Made by a program: the position numbers and the translations under genes. Positions 39,060 through 50,259 of a DNA stretch of 64,000 nt are shown here, piece after piece (the stretch's first letter is position 1; each line of letters opens with the position of its first letter). The notes under the pieces were generated by a model. That model saw only the letters and a program-made list of their open reading frames with translations, was not told the origin of the DNA and searched no databases. Source of the DNA: Bryum argenteum (taxonomy: Eukaryota; Streptophyta; Bryopsida; Bryales; Bryaceae); the NCBI GenBank assembly GCA_037043015.1, contig CM073325.1, forward strand, positions 20,563,001 to 20,627,000, given 5' to 3'.

Positions 39060-39225
39060 AACGCTTCTGTCCACATTCAATATCTTCCTGTACGTAATGT
39101 AATGATCGTATGAATGATGCAGCAAAAAACAGAAAGAAAAAGGGCGCTTCTGTCCACATTCACGATCTTCATGTGATATCAAGATTGTGTGAATGATGCA
39201 GCAAAAAACAAACAGAAACCAACCG
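39060..39225. repeat. Tandem duplication of a unit of about 85 bp
   Basis: CGCTTCTGTCCACATTCA and TGAATGATGCAGCAAAAAAC occur in the same order twice, at about 39061/39112 and 39148/39190. Short AAGTACGTC / CATATGC repeats precede it at about 38978-39025. Confidence 0.7.
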
Positions 39226-40002
39226 GACAGAACTTGTGCAAAAAGGGAAAGAAAATGGGCGCCCTTATGCACAATCATTATATATCTCAGGAAGATATTG
39301 AAAATGGCCTGGCTTCGATATTACAAGGAAATGAGATTCAACTTTCAGAGCCTCAATATGCAGATTTATACAACATAAATGGCACCCACACATAGGTTAC
39401 TAGATCACCTATTAGGATAGCTCAATATTGTTCAATATTGTTCGCAGGTCCTTGTTGAGACCATACAATGAAGTGCTTCGACAAACTTTTCAAGCTAATC
39501 ACGGCATTTTAGTGAGACGGAAGGAGTAGGAGTCATAGTCTAAGCTTGCGACCGCGACTCAATTCAGTGATCGGGCAGATTACTCAACTCAAAGGTAGTC
39601 GAACTTCCGATATCACAGCTTCTCCCAATGAATGGATTCTGAAGAAGATGGTTTCTGCTATCTGATTCAGCACTCTCTGTTACATCCTCACGGAAGCTTC
39701 GGCGGTTGTTGCTACTTTTAGGCGATCCTTGTAATTGGGATGTTTCCAAATAGTCCTTTGAATCTCAAACCTTCCAAAGAATCTCTAACTGATGCTTCTG
39801 ATCACCTAATTTTCATGGATTCGATGATCGAGTACACAAAAAAGTCTTTCATTTCAAATGTTGGTGGTATACATTTTACGGGAGACCTCACGATACTCGT
39901 GTATTTGGACATTTTGTATCATTATTTATGATTCAAAAAGCACTTTTCTAAACTTCAATCCAGCATTTCCAGCCTGCGAAATACCTGAAATACTTACAGT
40001 AT

Positions 40003-40130
40003 TTGGTCCACCCACCATATATTACTGTTCCTATCGTGTTATACAGAATAACACGATACACCATATTACTGTTCCTTTCCTGTTATACAGAATAACACGA
40101 TAGGAACAGTAATATGGTGGGTGGACCCAA
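40003..40130. mobile_element. Nested palindromic MITE
   Basis: The ends TGGTCCACCCACCATAT and ATATGGTGGGTGGACCCA are inverted repeats continuing through TACTGTTCCTATCGTGTTAT and its complement. The central block TGTTATACAGAATAACACGAT occurs twice, so one stem-loop has been copied inside the other. Stem identity is nearly complete, implying recent origin. Confidence 0.8.
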
Positions 40131-40255
40131 TCTTTTAGGTGTTCCTAGATTAGGTGTTCGTATCCATCGCTGACACCATCCTGAGTCATTGCAGCTCTTG
40201 CACTCTAAAAGCTAACACTTTAAGGAAAGAAACAAAAGGTGCTATCAACTTTCCA

Positions 40256-40478
40256 CTACACTAAATTTGATAATTAGTGTTAGATACACTAATTTACATA
40301 AATATGTTATAAGTTTTTACTGTTGTTCAATAATTTTACCCACTATATTGGCCAAGATGGGGGTCCTTATATTGAATCAGAATCAATGCTCTTGGTAAAT
40401 TTTTTAAAACAAAAGTAAAAACTTATAGCATTTTCAAATCTTATAATAATCTAACACTAATTATCAAATTTAGTGTAG
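40256..40478. mobile_element. MITE, TIRs of about 65 bp
   Basis: The left end CTACACTAAATTTGATAATT and the right end AATTATCAAATTTAGTGTAG are perfect inverted repeats. Inside, TTATAAGTTTTTACT pairs with AGTAAAAACTTATA. The element is 223 bp and non-coding. Confidence 0.85.
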
Positions 40479-40680
40479 CAAGTGAACCAATATATACGGT
40501 AGTACATACGACCTTCCTTTTTCCTAAACACATGGCAACACGAGGTATCATGTCACTGCCAGAAATGCATTCCATCACGTGATTAACGTGTTGCACATCC
40601 TGCTCGCCAACCAACTAAACTGTCCCCGGAGTATAATGTACCCTATTTTCTTGTATTGTTGTTTTCATATCGCCATTGCC

Positions 40681-40722
40681 TCCGTGCAAAGTACCATCAA
40701 GTCCGTGCAAAGTACCATCAAG
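40681..40722. repeat. Perfect 21-bp tandem repeat upstream of the AADC-like gene
   Basis: TCCGTGCAAAGTACCATCAAG occurs twice back to back, ending about 55 bp before the predicted start codon. Confidence 0.8.
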
Positions 40723-40777
40723 TCAGCGGGGCCGATCGATGTAAGCAGATTCAGCAACCTAGCTAGTACCTTCGTGC

Positions 40778-43700
40778 GTGCATGTGGGCATGGGAGGACT
40801 GACAGTTTCGTGCATGTGCAGGGGGAGCTTGGGATTGTTTTCGGAGGTTCCATCGAAGGCACTGGATGGGGAGGAGTTTCGAGCGATGGGTCACCAGATG
40901 GTGGACTTCATCGCCGACTACTTGAATCAAGTCGATCAGTTTCCTGTTCAGAGCCAAGTCCGGGTATTCATAATTACTCAGATATCGATCCGTTTCCTGT
41001 TCAAAGCCAAGTCCGGATATTCGTATTCATCGATATCGATCAGTTTCCTGTTCAAAGCCAAGTTCGGGTATTCATACTCATCGATATCGATCCGTTTCCT
41101 GTTCAGAGCCATGTCCATGTAAGAATCATACTCATCGATATCGATCTAGTACACTCTACTGATCCCATTTGATTGCAGCCAGGATACTTGAAGAAGCTGT
41201 TACCAGAGGAAGCCCCTCGGAAGCAGGAATCGCTCAGTGAGATTCTTGAAGGTGAGTATATGCCTCATTCAACTGAACTTACTCACAAAATCTACAAGAC
41301 TGAAAGTGATCCTTGAGTTTTTACTTTTAGTAAATGGTTACTATGCCAATTGAAAACTAATGTCGGAGATTAGAGTATTTATACATTCTCGAGGAATCTT
41401 TCAAATTAAATCTTCTCATATATCTTGTTCACGAAGTTATCAGTGTTCCTTCCGGACGTCTCAAAGTCTAGAGATAGATAAGTGTAGCATCTATTGATCG
41501 ATCAATATTTGCATGTTGGGATGCATGTGAAAGATTTGTTAAGAGGGTGGCCTTGTGTGTGTAGATGTGAAAAGCAAAGTGATGCCGGGGATCACTCACT
41601 GGCAGAGTCCGAACTTCTTCGGCCTCTACCCGGCGAACACTAGCAGTGCCAGCATTCTTGGGGAGATGCTAAGCGCCAGCCTCAATGTCATAAGCTTCAG
41701 CTGGATCATGTCGCCTGCCGCTACTGAACTGGAAATCATTGTCATGGACTGGCTGGCGAAGCTGCTTCTTCTCCCCTCCCACTTCCTGTCCACCAGTACG
41801 CATCATGCATTCCATCTCGCCACGGCACTGGTCATTTCATACTTTCCGTTAATTCTATATTTGTAACTGACTTTTGAGCTATATACTAGGGTTACTGAAT
41901 ATGGTCATTCTTTATTGACATTGTCAGTGTTGGTCGAGTGTGGGATTGGCAGGTCACGCGGGAGGAGGGGTGATTCAGGGGTCGGCGTGCGAGTCCTTGT
42001 TTGTAGTGATGTTGGCAGCCAGAAAGCAAATGTTGCGGAGAGTGTCCGTGCAGCAAGGAATCTCGGAAGCTGAGGCATTGGGCAAGTTGACAGTTTACAC
42101 TTCTGACCAAGCGCACTTCGGTGTCTATAAGACCACGCAGGTGCATAGATCTTCTCATATCTGCATTTTCATCGGAGAGGGAGTGAAAACTTTAAATTCC
42201 TAAAGTGCCTGAAGTCCTGAACAAAGATTTGCATACGAAACAGTCCAATCCAAGTCAAACGAGTATGCAAATCCCATTAAAATGGCGGTATTCCAAGCTC
42301 CACTTCCCTACACCAAAATTTGAAGTTGTATACCTACAAAATGGCTACATTGTGCAATATCACTCTCACTTTCCAATTTTTGCGTTCTCAACTACAGAAA
42401 TTTACGGCATGAACTGCCCTTAAATCGAGGGTATGAGTTACATACTGATGCGAAATGTGTGTACTCAGCTTGCAGGTATCAGTGAAGACAATCTTCGGTT
42501 GATTCCGACGGATAGTTCCACAAATTACGCCATGTCACCTACTTTGCTTGCAAGGACCATACAAGCTGATCGAGCTGCTGGCCTCATTCCATTTTTTCTA
42601 TGCGCAGTGGTAATATATAGCGTTCCATGCTTGATCGGTTAATGCAAGTCCGTTTCTGCTAATTTATCATGTTCGTTTCATGTAGACATTGAATCTCCTG
42701 ATGAGAGGTTGTCTGTGCAGGTGGGTAGCACTTCATCGGCAGCTGTAGATCCTCTTCCAGAACTAGGAGACATTGCCAAGGTATATTGACACCCAATGGG
42801 TAAACTTAGCTACTAAGAAGCTCTTTATGCTTCAAAACGAAATCCAATTCTGCTTTAGATTACAATACTTCTCAATGCATCAATCAGTGATCTGATATTT
42901 CAAATTGTACAAGTAGGCTATCAAATTGCTGTAGCATTTCCAATGCGACAGACACACAGTGACTTTGACAATCAAATCCCAAGTTTGATCCTCTCTGATC
43001 AGATGCCATTGAGAGATTGAAGAAATGGTCTTGTTTCACATAAAAGGCCAAGAACGAAGACAACATAGAAAAGGTTTAGCTGGTGATGTGAGTTCGAGCA
43101 TACCACAAATATGAGGTATTCCATCAGTGGAATTTAACAAGAGATTGGTTGGAATGCTGGGAACAGTGGCATGGGATGTGGTTCCATGTGGACGGTGCCT
43201 ACGCGGGGAGCGCGTGCATATGTCCCGAGTACCGACCGTGGCTGGAGGGAGTGGAGAAGGCGGACTCGTTCGTCTTCAACGCACACAAATGGATGCTCAC
43301 CAGCTGCGAATGCTCGGCGTTGTGGGTGAAGCAGCGCGATGTCGTGGTGGCCGCCATGTCCTCCAAGCCTGTGTACTTGCAAAACAAGAATTCCGACAAC
43401 AACTCCGTGGTGGATTTCAAGGACTGGCAGATTCCCCTCATGAGACGCTTCAGGTTCACTCTCCTATCATGAATCTCCCGTTCTCTAGTACAAATTCGAG
43501 AGACGATTGTGTGGTAGTCGGCTGTTGACTGAATTAATTGAGGCTCGAGAGGAGAGTATTCGGATGGTCTGGATGAAACATATGCCAATGTAAATGATAA
43601 TGAATGTTCAGAATTAAGTGATCAGTACTCAACTTTGACGTAGGTAGGTGGGAACTAGCATATTGCTCATCCTGGTAGTTGAGTTAATAATCTCAACATT

Positions 43701-44661
43701 GGTGTCAGGATCTATGCATGAAAGGTGTGCTGTTTTGATAAGTAAAATTGGCAATGTCATCGAGGAGTGGACAAGGAAATTAATCTTGAGAAATGTGCAA
43801 GATTGCATCATTAGAATCAGATAAGCTAGATTATCTATGCATGAAAGGTGTGCAGTTTGTGATTTTCGGGCACCAAAGATGGACAATCATTTCCGTGTTG
43901 GTCTCAAGCCTCAGAATAGGCCTAGTGTTGGATTTGCACAGGTCAAGTGCTGGGTTTGCAGACAACCATTCACGGATAGGTCATATGGACAGTCTACTCA
44001 CTCAAGCTTCAATATAGGTTTGGTGTTCTTCTTCTGGTGACCAATCTGAGAGATTGATAATTGGATATGCATTGTAATTGCAGAGGGCTGAAGCTGTGGA
44101 TGGTGCTGCGGATGTACGGGACGGACTTTCTGCAATCCTTCATTCGAAAGCATTGCAATGCCGCCAAGCACTTCGAATCGCTCGTGCGCTCCGACCCCCG
44201 CTTTGAGGTCCTTACTCACTCCCTACTCAAGTATCTTTTCAATTATTTGAGAAGCTAGCAAAACGTGTACCATCAATAGTAGCTATGCACCACCTTGGTC
44301 TTACAAGTGCTCACAGGTCAGGGTACCAAGATCATTTTCACTGCTCTGCTTCCGACTCAAGCCTCCGGCGAGTGACCCAGACAATGGCAATACGCTCAAT
44401 GCAAAGCTGGTGGAGACTTTGAACACAAGAGGCGACATCTTCATCACTCACACGGTAAGCACACCATATCCATTGCACGGAATCCATCTTCTCATCAAGA
44501 GCCGCGACATTAACTTAATTTGGGGAAGGATGCAGGTCTTGGAAGGAGTATACACCATCCGATTCGCCGTGGGTGGAGCTCAAACGGAGCTGCGACATGT
44601 TGAGGAAGCTTGGAAAGCCATCCAGCAGCAAGCTTCCAAGCTTCTCGCAAGGCCCACATAG
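40778..44661 (+). CDS. Type II aromatic amino acid decarboxylase family; predicted aromatic acetaldehyde synthase
   Basis: PLP enzyme acting on phenylalanine, tyrosine, DOPA or tryptophan. Ten exons join in phase: 40778-40963, 41179-41251, 41565-41795, 41953-42140, 42469-42609, 42721-42780, 43167-43453, 44084-44207, 44317-44454 and 44536-44661. They give 517 residues (family about 500). Motifs: [64 protein letters not shown] and the PLP lysine in NAHKW (about residue 334). The catalytic-loop residue that is Tyr in true decarboxylases is Phe here (VVDFKDWQ, about residue 377), as in plant acetaldehyde synthases. The residue 22 positions later is Met (LRMYG), not the Ser or Gly typical of phenolic- or indole-specific plant enzymes. 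The start is uncertain: a splice acceptor at about 40822 allows an upstream exon. Tail to tail with the next gene, 148 bp apart. Confidence 0.92.
40934..41146 (+). repeat. Four tandem copies of the exon 1 end and 5' splice site
   Basis: Copies of 51-53 bp start at 40934, 40987, 41038 and 41089, each beginning GATC(A/C)GTTTCCTGTTCA. The first contains the end of exon 1 and its donor (CGG|GTATTC). The third keeps GTATTC, the second has ATATTC in its place, and the fourth offers GTAAGA. The array therefore spreads candidate donors across the intron start. Confidence 0.85.
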
Positions 44662-44809
44662 ACAATAGATAGAACAGATTGAAAAGGTAAATAGAGGAGG
44701 AGGGATTAATTGATAGTGGAGTAACGAGTTGGCAGCTGCGAACTCCTGATATAATTTACAGTGTTCAACTGGTATAATTCAACTAGTTCAACTAATATAA
44801 TTCTTGGCA

Positions 44810-47800
44810 CTACAGACGTGCTTTTGCTGCTGTCATCTGCACAAGCTCCCTGCGCAATATCTTTCCTGCTGCCGACTTGGGTATCGTTGGTATGAAAGCC
44901 ACTTTCCGCACTTTCTTGTATGGAGCAACCTGAGAAAAAGATAATCTTCCTTGAGTACTCTAATTTCTAGTGCCTGTAACAAGCCCCAATGACCACGCAG
45001 TGAAGCACGAAAGAAATGAGAGTTGAAGGATTGAGTACCTGCTTGGCGACCCAATCCATGATTTCGTCTTCAGTGAGTTCTTTCCCTGCTTGTCTCACAA
45101 TGAATGCCATCGGAATCTGACCAGCTGTCTCATCCGGATACCTGAAAAAAACCATAGAGAGTGAGTCGTTCACACATTATATACTTGCTTCAGTACCCAG
45201 CATTGTGAACGATGAAGAAGCAGCAATGTAGACAACTTACGGGATGACTGCGCAATCCAGAATAGATGGGTGCGATAGTAGCAAAGCTTCGAGCTCCGCA
45301 GGAGCCACCTGCATCCAAAACGTTCCATTTTAAGACACAAGAGGAATAAAAAAAAGCACAGTAATAGAGAAAAGTAACAAGCTAACCTGATAAGCGTTGT
45401 ATTTGATGAGCTCCTTGAGTCGATCCATGACGAAAATATACCCGTCTTCGTCAACCACAACGAGATCACCGGTGTGTAACCAACCGTCATCGTCGAGAGT
45501 TTCCGCAGTGGCCTTGGGATTGTTCAAGTATTCTGCGCACGAATGAAGCATAGGATTATTTACTTGAGATGAAACCATTGATCATAGAGCAGTCTTCGAC
45601 AGAATCGACTCAGTACCTTTCATGATCACTGGTCCCCGAATCCAAAACTCCCCCTGCTTGGTCGGGGGCAGGCGCTCGTTGGTAGCCGGGTCCACTATCA
45701 TAGCTTCCATGTTCGGAAGCAGGATACCAGACGCGCCGAAATGAGCGGCCATGTCGTCCACTTCCGTCGGTGCCGTGGAGCAGCAGGCACAGGACTCTGT
45801 TAATCCATAGCCCTGCCACAAGCACACGAGCCATTGAGTTATTAATATTGATACTACACAGTAGTGTTATGTGAGAATTAGTATTATATTAAAATCTAAG
45901 CTCTCTTTCTTTTCTTGGAACCACCAAATTCTTTCCCTTCTTTTGGATTTCCAAGATTTGAGATTTAGTGTTCTATCTTGAAGATTTATGTTCTGACACT
46001 GAAGTGACGTGTGACATTTGCTTTGTGTATTAAACAACTCTTGTGTAGTAATAGAGAAAAAGCAGGTGCTTAGTTAGGAGGGTTTGGGTTACCTGCTTAA
46101 TTTTGACATTGGGGAACCGCTTAACACAGGCGTCCATGATTTCCTTGCCTAAAGGAGCGGCGCCACTGCCGATTTGCACCAACGAGCTCAAGTTGAATTT
46201 GAACACGACGTCCTGCTTGGCGATAGCGATGATGATCGGAGGCACGCAGGGTATATGGGTGATCTGGTACGTTTGGATGGCCGAGAGCATTTTCACGAAG
46301 TCGAACTGGGGGAGCACGACCACCGACATTCCTCGCGCCAACGAGGCCACTGTGCAGATAGCCAAACCGTAGACATGGAACATGGGCAGCACCAGGAGGA
46401 GCTTATGATCCGGCGACAGAAGCTCATCGGCTCCCGAGTTGAAAACGCAGATGCATGAAATAAAGTTTCTGTGTGTCACTGCCACGCCTTTGCTAAGCCC
46501 CGTGGTGCCTGATGAGTACAGCAACGCTGCCGTATCGTCCTGCGAAAACTTCACCCTGGAATACCAACATCAACGCCCATGAGTTTGGAATCGGAAACTG
46601 GCGATACGAATGAGGTTTGGGCTGTGGATTTGTACTTTGGCAAACCATCTGGGTCCGCTCGTAGCAACTCCGAGTATCGGTACGTCGCCTTGCTTCCAAA
46701 GCTCGGCACCACCTCATTCTCTCCGAATATCACCACTGGCAAATCCACTCCTGCCACTTTCTCCACTAGAGCCGCCGTCGTTATTATGAACTTGGCGCCT
46801 GCCAAAACACGAGAGCATGAAGCTGATCAAAAACTGAAGAACTGGTTACACATATGATTGAACTTAAATGAGACTATTGCATTTTTTTGAAGATCAAACA
46901 AACAAACAAATAAAGTAAGTCCCACTCAATTTGAAAAGGATCCTCTTTAGAGGTGAGCTTCGAAGGGGAAGCCTTCAGACATTCAACTGCCCTAGCCTTT
47001 GAGTGATGACATTCAATCCATCAAGAAGTTCTTTTGTAAGACTCTGAACACAGAAGAAGTTATTGCAAGCACGAGATTGAGCTCACAACAACAGTTACCT
47101 CCACGGAAAGCCTAAGAACTTCACCCATCACCAATTGAATTGCAACAGTAGCTCATAACCGATGTATTTGCACAAACAATTTAATAGTACCGAGATGTCA
47201 AAATTTGCAGACAATGTGGGAGGGAGACACTGCCCTCTGCGGAAGAATGAATTTAAAGTGATCAACTGAAAGCTCACAGCTACAATATGCATCAAGGAAG
47301 CCTAAGAACTTCACCACATAAATTGCAACAGTAGCTCGTAATCAATGTATTGCCGGAAACAATTCTAATAGTTTGAACTCACAATGATCAATTGAAAGCT
47401 CACAACAAAAAAAATCCTATGAACTTCACTAATCATCGAATGCATTGCAACAGTTGCTCTTAACCGAGATAAGCTTGTGATGTATTTGCGAAGATCATTT
47501 AGTAGTAGCTTGAGATGATCAAGAGTATTAAAATCCACATTGATACACCATAGGAATCATTTAACGATGTGGTGGACGAAAGCGGTGCCATTTTCTTGTA
47601 CGCCGATCAATGAAACAGTGGATGTGATGCAATGGAAAAGGGGGCAGGGGGGAAGATGACGTACCAGAGTCTTTCATCTGCTTCTGAATTTCCAGAGCGG
47701 TGTTGACCTGATTGACGGTGGTGAGGGTGGCGCCAAGGGAGACGACGGCGAGGAAGATGACGGCGAACTCGATGCAATTGGGGGACAAGAGCATGACGAC

Positions 47801-48073
47801 GTCGTACTGGCGAACGCCCAGCTGCTTGTACAGGCCCGCGGCCACGACGCGCACGCGGCGCTCCAGCTGCGCGTAGCTCCATCCCTGCCCCGACGGAGCG
47901 TCCACGAGCGCCGGCTTGTCGCCGAACTGCGGCGCCAGCATGAACGTGAGCAAGTCCAATCCGGGCGTCTGCGGAATCCATACCGGCCGCCGCTTGCTGT
48001 AGTAGATGCCATCGCTCGCCCTGTACCCCGATCGCGCATCCGTGCCCTCGGGCAAATGCTCCAACCCCGCCAT
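44810..48073 (-). CDS. Acyl-CoA ligase, 4CL-like / OPCL1 type, with C-terminal peroxisome signal
   Basis: ATP-dependent CoA ligase (adenylate-forming family) for an aromatic or oxylipin-type acid. Eight exons join in phase: 48073-47665, 46798-46608, 46539-46093, 45812-45617, 45532-45387, 45308-45241, 45141-45039 and 44929-44810. They give 559 residues. The AMP-binding motif [13 protein letters not shown] is at about 207-219; [22 protein letters not shown] and DRLKELIKY follow. The catalytic lysine is in PKSAAGK (about 543). The C-terminus KARL ends in ARL, an accepted plant PTS1, so peroxisomal location is predicted as for OPCL1. Box [12 protein letters not shown] differs from the usual IKYKGYQVAPAE at two positions (Asn460, Ala461). 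An upstream in-frame ATG at 48250 would add 59 residues; the 48073 start fits homologues better. Confidence 0.92.
47065..47510. repeat. Three diverged tandem repeats inside intron 1 of the acyl-CoA ligase gene
   Basis: GAACTTCAC, then ATTGCAACAGT(A/T)GCTC, then an AATGTATT/GATGTATT block recur three times (about 47110, 47295 and 47420) with a period of roughly 120-180 bp. Confidence 0.65.
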
Positions 48074-48309
48074 CGCCTCAATGGACTCTTGCTTTTTCCC
48101 CTTTTGTTCAATCAATGGATAGATTGCGAATCTGTTCTCGCGAAACTCAGATTCGGGAGAAGGCGTTCGATCACCGGAAACATCGCCCTCCGCGAGCCAG
48201 ATGAAATGAGAAGCATGCAGAGCCTCGTAGATTTGGGATACTATACTCATAGATTTGAGACGGAATCAGAAGATTGTGTAGATTTGAGCGGGGGCCACGT
48301 GCGTAACAG

Positions 48310-50064
48310 AGTCCTGGGTGGGTGAAACGGTAGCACTTTATGAACGGATAAGAAATAGTATAGCATCTAATTAGTGTTACCCTCGTATTCTGATAATGGG
48401 TACGTTGGTTTTCATGAAAATCAGGAATTTTTGAAAATTGAACCTTGAGGCGGTATTATGAATAACAGGGGTGTGAGTTGCAATTTCTTGTGAGAATAAA
48501 TTCAAGGTCAAAGGTATAAGTTATGAACACCTATTTTTGTACATTTAAGGAATGCACTATACTTGGAGTGATGGATATTAGGGCTTTACTATTTTTCAAA
48601 GATTAGCAAGAATGAAAGACAAAGATGCCTTATTTATTCGATATTTTTTACACCCCTATTAACGACCAAATTTAGAAGTGACTCATATAGGTTAATCATT
48701 TATAGGTCACCGTATCGCATGTACGCATGGAGTACATTGAGGGTAATTATAGGGTGATCAAATCTTCATAGGAGCAAGAATCTAATATGCTTGTCATGGG
48801 AGGGAGCAGTCTTTTTGGTTATCCTACCATAGAATAAGAATTAGAATATTGTATTAATCTGCTCTTTGTGGTAAATGCAATTGGAATAATAAGATTTTCC
48901 CCACACGTAATTTTTTTTTTTATTGAATATATAGGTATCATTTTGCACTTGACAGTTCTACAAGTTTTGAATCAATAAAATTTATTATGGGAAGCACTTT
49001 ATATTTAGGTTGAGAAATACAACCTACACTCAAATTACAGGCCAACTTTGAAATTGAAAATATGTGATTCAACTATGGCACAATTATTTTGGTTATGGTT
49101 CAAATAGAAGTCCAATCCCTTTAAGTCATGGATATCCGGGTCTAATTTTAGTCTAAAATAAAATCTTTCTTCAAAGTCTTGTACTTGTAAATGGCCATAA
49201 CCAAATCACAACTAACTTATCACGAACAATATGGACATTGTTTGAAAGAGTATAATGTTATTGTACTCAAACGTGATAATCAAATCCCATAATTTTCACA
49301 TTGCAGTAGATATGCTACTATCGCACCAATTGCAACCAAAAAACCAAAAAAATCACTACTCAGAAAGTTGTTCTCTTCCATCTCAAATAAAAGTCTACAA
49401 TACCAAAAATCATCAAAAAGTATTTCTCTTGGTTCAAATCATAGTTTTGCAATGGTGAGACGCCCCAAAGTTTACAAAGAAACCTAGTCCAAAACTAATT
49501 CCTTCCCACCAAAATGAACACCATAAATTCATACTAATGTGGATGTCTTTGCAGATGTTACCACTAGACTTTCATTCCAACTCCACAAATTCTATGAAAA
49601 ACTTTTCAAAATCCTAAGTACAAAATTTTGTCGAATATTGACATCAATATTGACATCAATGACGTCTAGGGATTAAAATGGACACAAGGTAAGCAAATTA
49701 AGGTTTCGATTGAATAAGATTGAAACTTGAAAGATCTCCTTTTTGTTTCAAATAGGATATTGAATAGGATCGCATTCAAAGCTAGTTCCAATTACAAGTT
49801 CTAAAGTATACAAAACAAACTAGGTAAGCTTCCCCATTTATTTATTGTCAAAAACAAGTTGCAAAATAGCGTTGAATAGTGTAACTCTATTTTGGTTCGA
49901 AGAAGGGCAGTCTATGCCATGGTCGAAATGATCACGTCACAGTAAATTGATTGGCGAGGAATCAGTGGGAGAGCCCATGGCACATTCTGTATGGTTCACT
50001 TCTCTCTTAACCCGGAAAGGGATATACGAGGAACCAATGGGAAAGATTGTTGAAAAGGATTAGC
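48310..50064. other. AT-rich intergenic sequence with dispersed repeat
   Basis: No gene is supported. 49249-49370 resembles 20825-20935, and the AGTCCAAAACT word at about 49487 recurs at about 8788, so this is repeat-derived DNA. Confidence 0.5.
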
Positions 50065-50258
50065 AAGAGATAGTTAGAGAGATTAGTGAAAGTAATTAGT
50101 GCGGGATTAGTGAAAAATTACGGTACTGAAGGATGAACGAAAGTGATTAGTGATGGACTACTGAAAGTGAACAGTGAGGGATAAGGGGGGGGGGGGGGGA
50201 GATTAGTGAAGGTGATTAAGTTAGTGAGGGATTAGTGAAAGTGATTAGTGAGAAATGG
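50065..50258. repeat. Degenerate GATTAGTGAAAGT minisatellite with a long G run
   Basis: GATTAGTGAAAGTAATTAGTG, GATTAGTGAAGGTGATTAAG and GATTAGTGAAAGTGATTAGTG variants fill this stretch. A run of about 13 G lies near 50187-50200. It abuts the 3' end of the next gene. Confidence 0.7.
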
Positions 50259-50259
50259 G

